64,000 nucleotides of DNA from Canna indica (GCA_034359265.1 CP136895.1:52594001-52658000), one strand, 5' to 3'; positions 1 to 11,765 are shown, numbered from the stretch's first letter. Notes: generated by a model not told the origin, from the letters alone. Numbers and translations are program-made.

Positions 1-1000
1 AGATCAAATATTGGGTAGTTATGTCTCTATGATCAGGCCTCTACCGTTATAACATGTCCAATAACTTGCTACAGGAAATATTCATATAGTAAATGCCTAG
101 CAAAAAAAAAATTGAAATTCAAAACATTATTTTAAAAATATTTGAGAATAATGCTGCAACATAAACATAAAGATTTGAATGGACAAAATGTTATATCGAG
201 CTTGATTTTTATGAAAGGGGCAACAAGACAAGGATGCAACTTAATTTCTGATGCTGGAAGAAGATATAAATAAAGAAAATACTACATACCAAATACAGAG
301 GAAAAGAGAAGCAAATGCAAATCCAATGGCTACACCTATTTCCTTTGTCTATGGTGATTGTATCAAATGATATATGCTCAATAAATAAAGAATTAGTCCG
401 TTTAGATATTAGAATCCGATGTAGGCTTATGATCAAAAGCCTTTATATCATCACCATATTTACAATTTTCAGAGAAGATTATCAAGAAGAAAGTAAAGAG
501 ACAATCCACCTTGGTTTCACTTCATTCAGATGTTGCATAGCATGCTTACAGTCCACCAAAGTGAAAACACCAGCAAGCTTCACGTGTTGTGCAACCAAGC
601 AACCAATTCATCTGCACAAAAAGTTTCTATAACAGGAGAAAACAAAGTAAAAAAACCAAAAGCTTACAAGGACATGTTAATCTTTGCAAGAACAAATTGC
701 TAACTATATATGACAATATGTGCCATTATTGTGATTCTGTGAAAGAAAAGAAGAAGAAACTTACAAGGATAGTATCAAACCATGAATTATCTATTTTATA
801 TACATATATATGATACTGATAAGAAATTGCATTCAATTTACATAAAAATTACAAGGACAGTATAAAACCCTGCTGCCTTTCCTGCTTCAATATTCCTTGC
901 ACTGTCATAAAAAAAGATCTAGTAGCCAAAAAACTTTCAAATATTAGTACATATCTTTATATGTGTCATTAATTAGAAGGAAAAGTAAATCTCTAATTAC
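1..1000. other. AT-rich flank, no gene recognised
   Basis: I see no exon, RNA gene or element terminus here. If the HAD-like fragment that follows on the minus strand were complete, its next exon (the FFDD-type motif) should lie in this stretch. I could not find it, so the gene is either truncated or continues beyond the window. Confidence 0.5.
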
Positions 1001-1444
1001 TATTCTCTTGGGATCAATGTTTGCAATCCTAATTGCAGCTTGGAAGGCCTCCAAAGATGACTTGCAAAGTATTTTACTTGAACCAATGCGCTTCCTTGTA
1101 TCAGTGTCTGGTGGTGGTTGATTGAGTGCCTCAAAGCAGATGACACCTTCAAAGCAGTCTTCTAAGCCAAGCCTTTTGAGAACCTTTGCAGCATGTGCTT
1201 TGTCTACATTTGTGAAGACCTGCTAACAAATTAAATTGCATTTTGATCGCATCATTAACATCGATTTAGATATTTTCTGTTGAGAAAATCTCAGTTTGCC
1301 CTCCCGAACTTTGATCAGTGGATATGTATGCTTACTATTTTCCGACGTGGAATGGTGAGAAGCAGATTCCTCAAGTAAGGGTCAGGTTTTAGTGTTTCAT
1401 ATGACAAATCTTCCATGAACATAAGCATGGAATTCATTGTCGTC
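1001..1444 (-). pseudogene. HAD-superfamily pyrimidine 5'-nucleotidase-like gene fragment, two exons
   Basis: Two exons read on the minus strand. The first (1444 down to 1336) encodes the cap-region motif HAYVHGRLSYE followed by LKPDPYLRNLLL. The second (1219 down to 1001) starts VFTNVDKAHA and ends AAIRIANIDPKR, containing LGLEDCFEGVICFE. These match the order of plant SDT1/phm8-like HAD phosphatases, which dephosphorylate pyrimidine nucleotides. Splice sites are canonical: an AG acceptor before 1444, a GT at 1335-1334, an AG before 1219 and a GT at 1000-999. The second exon is open for 73 codons. The first carries one extra base in the run near 1406-1408, inside GRL/SYE, which shifts the frame and brings a TGA. 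The N-terminal DxDxT exon and the C-terminal exon were not found. I read it as a decayed or captured fragment. Family assignment is firm; the original substrate is not shown. Confidence 0.8.
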
Positions 1445-2387
1445 CTACTTATTCTCAATAAAAACAAGGAGACAAGAATGGCTCTCCACTAAGTAGAATA
1501 TCAGCCGCCGCAAGGAACAAGGAATTTTTTCATATGAATTGTTATTACAAATTGTAATCATAGTGATGCATAACTCGTTGGAAGAAAGGGAAATGTTATT
1601 TAACTTTAAGATAACTCCTTACACTTGAGGCCATTATGTAGGTTTTTATTCCAACTAATTGTGAGAATAAAATCTCCTATTGAATCTCAATAAAAACAAG
1701 GAGACAAGAAGAATTATTGCATATGGAGCATAGAAATACCCTTATCCCTTCTATCATTTATCTTCTCAATTTCATTTTCTATCTTTTCCTCTGATTTTCT
1801 TTAACTGCATCTATTTTTTCCATCTTCGCCCTTCTTCTACAACAATCTTAAGAACAACTTGGTGAGCAATAGTACTTTGTTGCTCTTTTCAGAGCCTTAT
1901 TGTTGTTGATAAAGTTAGAAAGCTAGGCACAGAAAATGTATATTGATTGGATGTGACCAATAAATTGTGAAGGCAATGTCAAAACACAATTTCATAAGTT
2001 CACTATGCTTAATAGTGAATTCTAATTGCGTGAGAGGAAAATTTATGTTTCAGAGTGTATAATGCTAAGTGTCAGTTGTTAGATTTGTTTGTTTCAGGAA
2101 ATAAGTATTCCATCATAAATTTTCATCTAGCATATGTATAGCAGCCCATGTATAATATGAAAATATGAAAATATGAAAAAGAATCAACAAACAGAAAGGT
2201 TCAGCTAAAAGTAGACAAGAAAAGATTGAAATCTTTGAAGGCACATTTGTATGCAACACTTGATGTTTTCATAAGCGACTATCTTAATCATCTCAAGAAG
2301 CTGAAAAACTATAAATTACCAATTAGTCCTTGATATATATATTTTCAAATTAAAGTTAAAAAACTTTAAATTGAAAATCACTAAAGA
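1445..2387. other. Non-coding stretch between gene fragments
   Basis: A short phrase around TCTCAATAAAAACAAGGAGA occurs twice, near 1453 and 1684. Otherwise there is no gene or element terminus that I can support. It could be intron or decayed intergenic sequence. Confidence 0.4.
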
Positions 2388-2845
2388 GTTTATCTCCTTC
2401 TGCCATTTAGTCCTAAATGTGATCAGTAGCAAAATAGCAGTCTGTGTCAGGGTCCCAATTAGCATCCCACTCTAGATGCCCTGCATTGATGACAAATATA
2501 TGTAGTAGAGATTTCCACAATAATTAATTATAAATAATTAGTAAAATAAATTATTAACCTTGATTTTTTGCATTAATTACCTGTTCATGTAGCTTCAGTT
2601 TGAACCCAAGAAGAGCACCAATAGGTAATCCTAAAAGGTAGTAACTAAGCTATGCCAACCTGATCCTATTGCCACTCCTACAAATTATCACCCAGAAAGA
2701 AAACATTTTTCTCAAAGTTCAGAAAATCAAATGCAATATTATGAAGAATAATATTGATCAAGTCTATTGAGGGAGAAAGAAAACCTGATAGGACAGGTTG
2801 AATGCTGTTCAAAACAACTATGTCACTAAGAAAATCAAATGTGCA
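2388..2845 (-). pseudogene. MATE (DETOXIFICATION/DTX) efflux carrier pseudogene, three 3' exons
   Basis: Three minus-strand exons with conserved splice sites. 2845-2785 encodes IVVLNSIQPVLS. 2677-2581 encodes GVAIGSGWHSLV and then YYLLGLPIGALLGFKLK. 2480-2388 encodes SGMLIGTLTQTAILLLIT and then RTKWQKE. This is the order of late transmembrane segments in plant DTX proteins, H+-coupled carriers that export organic cations and metabolites. Damage: about 20 bases are missing between GWHSLV and YYLLG, with a frameshift, and the conserved Trp of GIWSGM is a TAG stop at 2472-2474. The upstream exons that would encode most of the 12 membrane segments were not found. The gene is dead; the family call is strong from consecutive motifs and matching intron positions. 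Confidence 0.82.
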
Positions 2846-4118
2846 CTGAAATCAATTCATAGTATTAATCAGCCAAAAAGGAGAAATTGCCCAAGATGTA
2901 TAATACACGGTTGAAGTTCATCCTAATTATGGCCCCTTATAGACAAGTTAAGAGAGAAAATATAAAGGACTAATCTAAGGATAGATGATACTTACTGAAG
3001 TTAAATAGAACTAAATTCTAAGTTAACATGATGGCTAAACACCATATAGCATAGATTTGAAATTTAAGCTGCAACGAAAGTAAACTTACATCTATCAAAG
3101 TCGGCATTCGAGGCACAAGCCTCAATATATTCTATGTTATGCTGGATTCACCAATCTAAACACAAATTTCTAGTTTCCAAATATAGCTCTTCATGCCCCA
3201 GTAAGCTAGAACCCTTAGTCTCATCAATCCCATAATCCACATACTCAGGGTGGGGGTCTCATCAATACCCATTCTTGGAGAGAAGTTAGGGAAGATTCCT
3301 ACACATGGAATAAGAAAGTTAGGAAATGCATGCATGCTTCATATGGTTAGGTACGAAAGAAGAAGCTCTAGACATAGGTTGTTCAGCGGCCACAGCCAAG
3401 TAATGTGCTTTCTTTTCCCATGTTAGGTGCCACTTGACAAATTGGGTGTCCATCTTCAACAAGGAAAGCAAAATTAAATGTGCATCCTCTCATCCAAGAC
3501 ATGATTGCTGAGGCAATACTGACATCAACTAATTCATCATGTAGTTTTTTCATAGAAAATGTGAAGAACAACACCTTGCAATTGGGTGATCAGCTACCGT
3601 GTACTTTATTACAAAACATGAAGGAAACAGAGAAGCTATTTTTCTACATTGTTTAATTATTTTCAACATGGAGACAAGTTTGGTGTTAACTGGAAGCAAA
3701 AAACTCACCTGAATGAAAAGTCCAGAGGTTAGTGTCAAATGAGTAGGAGAGTTCTTAAATTTTAGTGTTATTCTTCATGAAATATTGCACACAAGCAGAA
3801 AATTCTTACATGTTTTAATGATTCAAATTCGTACATCTTTCCATGAATATGCTTCTACCTTGCAACAAAGAGGCTTATTTTCAAGACTTGAACCATTCAT
3901 ATTTTTTTCAAACTCAATAAGAATGATTTTATTATTCTGCCAAGACCATCATTTAAATGTGAATAAAAAAACATCCACAACCAGGACTAAAGATTTATAT
4001 ACACAGCTCTGTTACGGACAAAAATCAGAAATGAATAAGTTATCACCAGACATTAATTATTTTAGTCTTTCCTTCTTTCTTGCGGATAAGATTCTTTGAT
4101 TAGCTAGCAGATTCTTAC
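2846..4118. other. Unassigned stretch with one unrecognised small ORF
   Basis: No family is recognised. A minus-strand ORF of 63 codons (3574-3383) contains HDELVDVSIASAIMSW and ICQVAPNMGKES. It has no splice context or homology that I can name and may be chance. A plus ORF (3785-4099) has AT-rich chance composition. Confidence 0.35.
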
Positions 4119-4332
4119 ATGCATTACTTTTAATTGCTAGGTTAAGAATCAAGCAGCTTCTTTGTATGTTACCACTTTGGCTTCCAGGAACATCTCCTTC
4201 GAAGTCATCTTCCTAAACGAAAACAATAAAGCAATTATACAAGCATGCTTTGTAACTCTGAGATGGGAAAAATAAAAAAGGAGGGAAGTGGAATAGATTC
4301 CTCACATCGTCGAGGTGGAGACCAGATGCCAT
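4119..4332 (-). CDS. Possible 5' end of a gene (two exons), product unknown
   Basis: On the minus strand an ATG at 4332 opens a 9-codon exon (MASGLHLDD) ending at a GT donor (4306/4305). The next AG acceptor gives an exon from 4212 to 4119 that continues in frame with EDDFEGDVPGSQSGN and ends at a GTAAGA donor. The intron is 93 bp. An acidic N-terminus, coherent splice signals and a short intron are suggestive. No family is recognised and the later exons are not found. It points the same way as the MATE and HAD fragments, so it could be the first exons of a chimeric transcript. It could also be chance. Confidence 0.3.
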
Positions 4333-4439
4333 CAGTGTTCATGAAGAAACCCTAAAAAAGGTGTGTTATTCAATTTAATTTGCAAAGCAGTAAAAGAAAA
4401 GAGAAAAAAACTAAAAGTGGATTTGTGCTTGTACAAGGC

Positions 4440-4860
4440 GTGATTGAGATCGAATAATGGTGATGCTGGTTTCTGGAGGAAAAACAAGCTGAACCGGAGA
4501 ATGCGGCTTAGTGCGGCGCGGAGATAGGAAATGGGAAATAGGAAATAGGGAAGCAAGCTGGATCGAAGCTAGATCTGAGAATGGGGAGCAAGCTGGATCG
4601 GAGATAGGAAATAGGGTTTCACGAGGTCTCAAGCAAAGGAGGGAGAGGAAACTTTCCGCAAGTAGAGAAGGGTTTGATGAGGTTGCAAGCAGAGAAGAAA
4701 GCAAGCTGGATTGGACATATGAAGGGAAAGCAAGCTGGATGGGAGATGGGAAAGCAATTGTTGGTTTCACGAGGTCGCGGATATAGGAAATTTTTCGCGG
4801 CTGATTCCAAGGTCGCGCGCGCGAAGAGAAGAGAGCGGGATAATGAAATCGCATGAAGAA
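4440..4860. repeat. Purine-rich imperfect repeats of a GCAAGCTGGAT motif
   Basis: GCAAGCTGGAT or a close variant recurs near 4551, 4585, 4691 and 4728. The spacers resemble GGAGATRGGAAATAGG. The low-complexity repeats open long artificial frames on both strands (for example minus 4947-4411), which I do not regard as genes. The region lies directly upstream of the possible gene start at 4332. Confidence 0.6.
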
Positions 4861-4993
4861 AAAAAAACTCAAACGGGTGTCTTCTTGCTGCGCCGGTTTC
4901 GCCTTAATGATGACATAATTAGCGTGATTAAAACCGGCGCTAGTCACTAGCGTCAGTTTTAATCCGCCGCTTTCTCTTACATTTGCTGTAGTG
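4861..4993. mobile_element. CACTA-type (En/Spm) terminus with subterminal hairpin
   Basis: Reading inward from 4993 on the minus strand the sequence starts CACTACAGCAAATG. Within 60 bases comes an imperfect inverted repeat pairing ATTAAAACTGACGCTAG with CTAGCGCCGGTTTTAAT. CACTA ends plus short GC-rich subterminal repeats are the signature of En/Spm elements. The partner end is not seen; it may lie left of the window. If so, the gene fragments at 1-4.3 kb are inside the element. Confidence 0.55.
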
Positions 4994-4999
4994 TTCTAG

Positions 5000-5765
5000 A
5001 GCAGTTGATCTATTTTTGTGTTATTCCAGTTGATCTACTTCAATTGATCTATATTTGGGATCTATTTGAGTTGATTTATTTTTGTGTATTTATTAACTAA
5101 CTACTGTGATGTATAATTAGTAATGTTGTTTCTGATATATGTCACAGTATCTAATTAGTTAATTCACAGTAATGCTGTGTTATGATGAATTGGTTGCCTG
5201 CACTATATGCAATAGACTGTGAATTAGTATGCTTCAGTAACATGATACATTACTGTGTTATTCCATTATCTTATTAACTGATATATGTCATCAAGTTATC
5301 TGTTTCTGTATATATTAACTAATTATTGTGGTGTGTAATTAGTAATGCTGTTTCTGGTTCTGTATGTCTGTTATTCCATTATCTGTACTTTATCAATGAT
5401 TTCTGTGTTATTCCATACTTGTTGATTCTGTGTTATTCCATAATATGTACATTGTTGAGTTCTGTACTTTATCTATGGTTCTGTGTTATGCTTCAGTACA
5501 ACAGTAAACTATGCTTCATACTTGATCAAGTTAATTAGTTTATTGTAGATATACATCAAGCCAATATCACCATGTAGCTATATCTAGTATACTGATTTAT
5601 GTTATGGTGAACATTCTAAATAGTTTAACATATGGGTGGCCATCGGAATCCGAGGGAAAAGTCGGAGTTTTGGCCAAAGAATATCACAGAATATTTTTTG
5701 TACATCTTGCATAATAAATAAGCAGAACTAGGCAATCTTAATTTTAATAAGACTGTATGGGAAGA
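5000..5765. other. AT-rich non-coding stretch
   Basis: Repeated variants of TGTGTTATTCCAT and TTCTGTAC occur between about 5020 and 5480, giving a loose internal repetition. No coding signal or terminus was recognised. Confidence 0.45.
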
Positions 5766-6365
5766 TGTTGGTGAAATTGTCATACTATAGAGGGGTGAAT
5801 AGTGTGTTATCTAATCTTTTAGCCTAAATTCATTTTTAATCATTTCTTAAACTACTTAGGCAGTTTATCAATTTAAAGCAATGAGATGAAGCAGTAGATA
5901 TGACAATTAAATACAACCACAATAGACAATGCTAACACAATGATTTATAGTAATTCAGCAACACCGCCTACTCCACTACCTAAGCACCGTGCTTAGGATT
6001 TTACCCACAAATCCACTAAATTACGAGTAGCTTACAATCGAGGACTTTTCACCGGAAAGACCCTACACTCACTTCGGAGACACTTACACACCCGGAAGTA
6101 TTCACATTCACACCGAGTGAGCTTTTCCACCTGAATTCCTAAGAACTACTCCTAACCTAGTTTACACAAGTGGCTTTATACCTTCTATATCACAAGACCA
6201 CACACTAGGTCTTCTTACACACTTGAGTGAATCAATTTAAAACAAAGTAAAAACAATTCTAACACAAGAAGAGAGTAAGGAGGACTTATCACAACAAGAA
6301 CAACTACTCTTCTTGAAGAGCCCTCCAATGATGATGCACTTTAGGATGAGGGATCAAGAGCTAGG
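5766..6365 (-). mobile_element. Family A SIRE-type copia LTR, 3' part, minus orientation (A0)
   Basis: The segment begins TGTTGGTGAAAT, the reverse complement of the family A LTR end (ATTTCACCAACA). It runs back into the interior as far as the phrase equivalent to CCTAGCTCTTGATCC. At 6366 another family A LTR, in plus orientation, was inserted. A short diverged remainder of A0 may follow at 13016-13075, where TGTTATCATCAAAAC resembles the reverse of the LTR start. Confidence 0.75.
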
Positions 6366-6605
6366 TGTTGGCCTAAGGTTTTCAACCTTGGTCTTAATCT
6401 CGGTTTTGATGATAACAAACAAGGAACTAATGATTTCATGGAGAATTATTTTCAGGTTCCATATCGGTTAGCACTCGATGTCCACGATCGAAAATATCAG
6501 ATTAATCGGAAAATTGGAAGGACATTAGTCGACGTGTTCAGATTCATGGCGGAAATTTCTAAAAGTTCGACATGTGCACCGAAGATGCCTTGGACGAGTC
6601 TAGAG
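6366..6605 (+). repeat. Family A LTR, first 240 bp
   Basis: Closely matches 11766-12005 from the LTR start to the phrase GACGAGTCTAGAG. It then stops abruptly at the start of the family B LTR. Confidence 0.85.
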
Positions 6606-7336
6606 TGTTGGGATGGGAATAAGAAGCACATCGGAAAAAGCGATTTATAAAATTCAAACCATCCCGAAAACAACGATCTACTTTATCAATCTTTAAGGAA
6701 TTCAATCTATGAGTAGAAGGAGAAGATACACCTTATACTACAGATGGTATGGCTGCTCTCATCCACGTTTCAAGATGCACACACGCACATCCTCCAAGGA
6801 AAGTCCACGCTAGAGGTGGAAACGGGCCGTGCCCGGGCCGGGCACGGCCCGAATGTGTGGCAGCTAAGCCCAGCTTGGGCCCGAGCCAGCCCAGCCGGGC
6901 TCGGGCCGGCCCGAAAATTAATTATTTAATTTAAATTTTTAAATTTTTAAAGGTTTAAAATTTAATTATAAAAATTAATGGTTACGGGTGAGTTTTGAAC
7001 TTGAACCTCTAATTTTATTTGAGATAGCTTAATCATTGTACTAAACTTTGTTATATATTTTTTAACACATTTTTTATATGTAACATTGTAACGCAGTACA
7101 AATTAATAAAAATATTTTTAAAAAATTAAATTATAATTAAATTTTTATTTATCTTTAATACAAAAATATTCATCCAATGATAAAATATTTTTTTTTTAAT
7201 ATTATAATAGACCGCACCTTAAAAGGTTGCCTACGTATCTTCTATAGCTAAACTTGTACTCCCCAATGATTAACTATAGAAGGATCAGGTCTACGTAGTT
7301 CTTTTTTCATTTTTAATCACCCGTAGTCCCGGTGAT

Positions 7337-9373
7337 TTAACTTGTACTTGGACCAGCAACACCAGCTTCACTTATTTGAGCTTCCTCCTCTCCCGATGAT
7401 GAAGTGTCGTGTCCTCCCTTTTCTTGTAATATATCTTCAGCATCCAGCCAGTCTTTTAAGCAAATGCACATTTCAACCGTTTCTTCACTCATTCGGCTCT
7501 ATTTTTCGTCGAGAATTCTATTTCCTGCACTAAAACAAGACTCGGAAGCTACTGTAGACAAAGGAACAATTAGTATATCACGTGTCATGATGGAAATAAC
7601 AGGATACGTATTTTCTTTTTTTTTCCACCATGCTAAAATTTCATTATCATCTATTTCTTCAGAATGATTATGATCTAGAAAAAAAAGTAATTCATTAAAA
7701 TTAGTAGATTTAGTTTTTTTTATTCTACGACCAAGTTGAGAATTAATACTATTTCCACCATCATCTCTTAATCTAGAAGAAGAAGATATTGTCTTATTTG
7801 TAATTGTATCACCAAATTTTAAAGCGTAAAATACAAACATAGAATTCAATAAATTCAAAATTTTAAATTTTTTTTCTTCAACATTATCTAATTTCATATT
7901 GTTATAGTAATCATCTAACAACATATTTAAACCATCAATTTTCCTTCTAGGATCTAAACATATTGCTAAACAAAATAAAGTAGGTATATCTGACCAATAC
8001 TTTTTAAATTTAGATTCCATTAAAGAAATAATTTGTGCAAATAAAGAATGATGTCTATATGAAGAAAATACTTCACTAATACGAACTATATGTGAAAGAG
8101 TTAACTTACATGTAGGATAATAAACACTGGAAAGTTGTTCGGTAGCTTTATTAAAAAGTTCTAAAATTTGAGTAATATGCCCAGCAACTAACCAATCATT
8201 ATTATTAATTGGATCACCAGGTATATTTTGATTGTAAAACATTGTAAGGATATCTTGATATCTTATAGTAGACATAAGCATATGATATGTTGAATTCCAT
8301 CTAGTAATAACATCACCATTAAATTTTTTAAATGGTTTGTTAAAAGATTGACATAATTTTTTAAATTCTTGTGTTCTTGCTTTTGAAGAACGCATATATC
8401 TAATAACATCTCTTATTTTTTCTACATGTATATTTACTTGTTTTAAACCATCTTGTACACATAAATTAAGAACATGACAAACACAACGAACATGAAATAA
8501 TTCACCTTCTAATACTGGTTTAAATAATTGTATAAGGGGAGGGATAGCAACATCATTATTACTAGCATTATCAAAACTAATCGAATTTTTTTTATCATTT
8601 ATATTATAGAAAGATGTTACAAATCTAATAGCAGAAAAAATGGCAACAGAAGTGTGTGGATATTCAAAAACTTTAAAACTAATTATTCTTTTTAGCAAAA
8701 TAAAATTTTCATCAATCCAATGTGCCGTAACACAAATGTAAGAATTAGTAGTACGTTGACTAGACCAAACATCAGATGTTAAAGAAATTTTTGATTTATT
8801 ATTTTGAAAACTAGTCATTATATTTTTTCTATATATAAAAAATAATTTTAAAGCATCAATTTTCATTGTATTTCGAGTAATTTTTTTACATTTTGGTTAT
8901 AAAGTATTTTGAATCCAACTAGAAAATCTTGGTTGATCAACAAAACTAAAAGGAGATTCACTTTGAACAATTAATTTTGCAAGTTCTCGATGTTGAAAAT
9001 CATGATCATACGAAAAAACTGTTAAACCAGAAGAAGATAAATTAAGAATTTATTGAGCTTGTGTAACCTTAGTGTCATGACCCTTTGCATGACGTAATAA
9101 ATGACCAGTTCCTCCGATTGTTGAAGCCGAAAGAATTTATTGACAATTTTTGCACCTGGCTTTTGTTATAGTGCCATCAGGTTTAATAATTTTCTCAAAA
9201 TATTCCCAAACCATACTTTTTTTTCTACTTGATGGACATAAATTAATAGATGGACTTATCTCTATGTTTTGATTTTGTTGAGTGGAAGGAGTGGTAAGAG
9301 TAGCAGGAGACATTTCTTCTAACATATTTGATCCAGTTTGTGGAGTATAACCTGAAAAATCTCCATCCGCCAT
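7337..9373 (-). pseudogene. hAT transposase (BED zinc finger, RICESLEEPER-like), stop-interrupted
   Basis: A single minus-strand frame of 679 codons from the ATG at 9373 to the TAA at 7337, with four premature stops and no frameshift noticed. In order: a BED-type finger (CKNC followed by HLLRHAKGH), the catalytic-domain phrase SLTSDVWSSQRTTNSYIC, FHVRCVCHVLNLCVQDGL, DVITRWNSTYHML, and the C-terminal dimerisation motif VPLSTVASESCFSAGNRILDEK. The stops are TAA after CKNCQ, TAA before ILNLSSSG, TAA before PKCKKITRN, and TAG after LDEK. Length and order match plant hAT transposases, which cut and paste DNA bearing the matching termini. The frame is otherwise intact, suggesting fairly recent inactivation by point mutation. 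Confidence 0.92.
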
Positions 9374-9399
9374 TAGTAAAATATAAAAAGTATAAATAT

Positions 9400-9640
9400 T
9401 ATACTAATCACTGAAACAAATTGAAGAGATTAAACAAAATTAACAACAATCTTGAATCCTTGGCTTCTTGATGAGCTTAAAATGTTGTTGATTGTTGAGA
9501 GTAAGAGAGTTGAGAGTTGAAAAATGAGAGTTGAGAGTTGATGATTGAGAGAAAGAGTTGAAGATGAAGATAGAAGAAATGAAGAAGGAGAGGGGGTATT
9601 TATAGGAATTTTTTATATATATAAAATATTCGTCGGCCCG
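9400..9640. repeat. hAT 5' region with GAGAGTTGA repeats
   Basis: Upstream of the transposase ATG, the phrase GAGAGTTGA or GAGTTGA recurs several times between about 9500 and 9560, forming a short purine-rich tract. TATTTATAGG at 9597-9606 reads CCTATAAATA on the minus strand and could be a TATA box for the transposase gene. Confidence 0.5.
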
Positions 9641-11765
9641 AGCCAAGTCTGGCTCGGGCCGACCTACGTTTGGCGCGCGCTAGGGCTCCCGTGCTCACCC
9701 AGAGCACGAGCACGCGGGCCGTGGTCGGCCCGTGTGCCGTGCGGAGCATGGTCCGACTGCGGGCCGTGCCTAGCACGACCCGCGTGCCCAAAAGGCGAGC
9801 CCGGCCCGTCTTCTAGGCACAGCCGTGCCGGGCTGGGCTGGGCCCATGCTGCCCATGGGCTGGCCCAGCTCGTTGCCACCTCTAGTCTACACCAAGCGCC
9901 TCGCAACCAAGGGGCAGCGAACACCAAGACTCATTGTGGCTTAATGGAGAGGCAATCTCAACTCCGAAATGCACCAAGGTGAAGCCGGCCCTTCCACCAA
10001 GAATCGAGCACCAAAAGGGAGGAAGAAGGGATGAGAAAACCACAGAACGATGAGGAAGATGAAGGAATACCTCACTGTCCTACTTGGACTCCTCCAAGAA
10101 GATGAAGAAGATGACACACCCAAGAGGAACAGACCTTCAATTGGCTTCACAAAATCGGGGAAGGAAGCTTTAGATGGCTGGCCACCTAAGGAGATGAAGA
10201 TGAGTTCTTGGAGCTTTTCTCTTTAAGAAGTCTCTCAAGAACCAAGCCCTTGCTCTTCTCCAAAATCAATAACCAATTTGCTTAACCCCGTTGAAGGAGG
10301 TTAGGCTATCTATTTATAAGGGGCATAGGTTGCTACCCAGGTAGACCCCCCCCCCCCTCCCCGTTTAAAACCCCTCACCAGAATTCAAAATTTCGAAGTT
10401 AGCCTCCAAAATAATAATTTATATTTAATGGATGTATAATTAATTCAAAATTAATTAAATCCAACTAAATATAAACTTAAATTTATCTTTATAAATTAAA
10501 TTCTTATTGATTAGGATTTATCATGTGTCAATCCCTACAATTTAGGGATGCCCTACAAATTAGGGATATCGATAAACTCCTTCCTGACGTGTTCGTTCCT
10601 ATAGAAAACATCTTTCCTATCATGCCCGTAAACGAGAGCCATGATCGAGTTGCAGCATGTCCATGCTAGTAGACATATAGGGCCATATTTGGACTTTATC
10701 TCATAAGGTCCATTACGAGGTTAGCCTGTTGTGTGTGACCCATTCGGCTCCACACTAAGACAGTAGAGAGTTATGCATAACGGAGAGTCGGATATGATAG
10801 AACAACTTCTATTTGAATCTTACGAGCCACCACTAAATCCCTTTAGTGTGGTCATGAGAGACTCCACTCACAAGTCAAGATTGACATCTAGCAACATGTC
10901 ATGACTACTCGGATAGTGTGAGGTTCAATCTACAATGATCGAACACCCTTCGGTGATTAGTTACCGAGTAACTAAGTCACTCGATTACAACGTCCCGACG
11001 TCGGCTAGGGTACAGGAGAAGTGTCAAACCCTCATACCGATTCATATGTATTCCACCCACCAAGATGTCGTCTCAATAATAAAACGTCAAAAACAACTTC
11101 CTGACTTTCATGTCTACTTTGGCCAGAGATTCCCGAGTCGACACTAGTAGGGACACATAGGACATTATCTCCTCTCACTAGGAGTAACCAATTCTATGTT
11201 GGTTGCTCACCTATCTTCATAAATGCTTCCCCATGCCCAGTAATACCCGACACATGACACTGAGGGCCACGTAGAGATAGAACCAAAGCAATGGGTCGTC
11301 ACTCACAAGGTAACCATGACAACCTCAGGTCGAAGGACTGCTTGCACCTACTATCACCCGAGGAACATCCTATTGACACTCGTGTAAGGATTCCATTTCG
11401 TGTTCCTCGTGTAGGTCTGTTCTGTGAACTCATTCCCTAATGAGCACCTGCACTTTTATATTAATGACAGCTCATAGGTAACTATGAGATCAGCTACCCC
11501 TTATCGTGTAAGGTATGCACTAAGTACACTAGTCTATCCAGAATCATCAATCCCCTAATTGGTGATCCTACGACTGGGAACATTTAGAACATGGGCATCT
11601 AGATTCCAAGTCTCACTGGCATGATCTCATCATGGTCTTGAAATCAATTGCCTGGGTTCATGGGGTTCATCATAATCTAATATATACAAAATATAGATGC
11701 AACATATGATGAAAAGATGCCTCATATTATTCATTAAACAAAAAATAGTTCCCTACACATCAACA

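Larger units (their letters stand above)
6811..9884 (-). mobile_element. hAT-family DNA transposon, 3.07 kb, with 8-bp target duplication
   Basis: The termini are TAGAGGTGGAAACG on the left and the complement of TAGAGGTGGCAACG on the right, typical hAT ends. The flanks are GTCCACGC (6803-6810) and GTCTACAC (9885-9892). The uninterrupted family B copy reads GTCCACAC at this point, so each flank differs from it by one base. Both ends carry GC-rich subterminal arrays built from GGGCCG/CGGGC units (6825-6915 and 9635-9870). The interior is AT-rich and holds the transposase gene. Confidence 0.92.
6606..11765 (-). mobile_element. Family B LTR copy 1, split by an hAT element
   Basis: Starts TGTTGGGATGGG and ends CACATCAACA on the plus strand. 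It is collinear with 20034-22352 over its whole length once the hAT insertion (6811-9884) and one copy of its 8-bp duplication are set aside; net size is about 2.1 kb. The minus orientation is inferred from copy 2, which has its primer site on its left. It contains no coding sequence. Confidence 0.75.

Noticed and set aside
209..813. Short ORFs on both strands near the left edge
   Set aside because: AT-rich, no splice context, no recognised domain.
4411..4947. 178-codon minus ORF
   Set aside because: Produced by the GCAAGCTGGAT purine repeats; overlapping open frames on the opposite strand show the same cause.
6980..7020. GGTTCAAGTTC B-box-like sequence (minus) inside the hAT element
   Set aside because: Only one promoter element; no folding tRNA or clear SINE body around it.
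9545..9982. 145-codon plus ORF crossing the hAT right end
   Set aside because: It spans the GC-rich hAT arm and passes across the terminus into LTR B; composition effect, not a gene.
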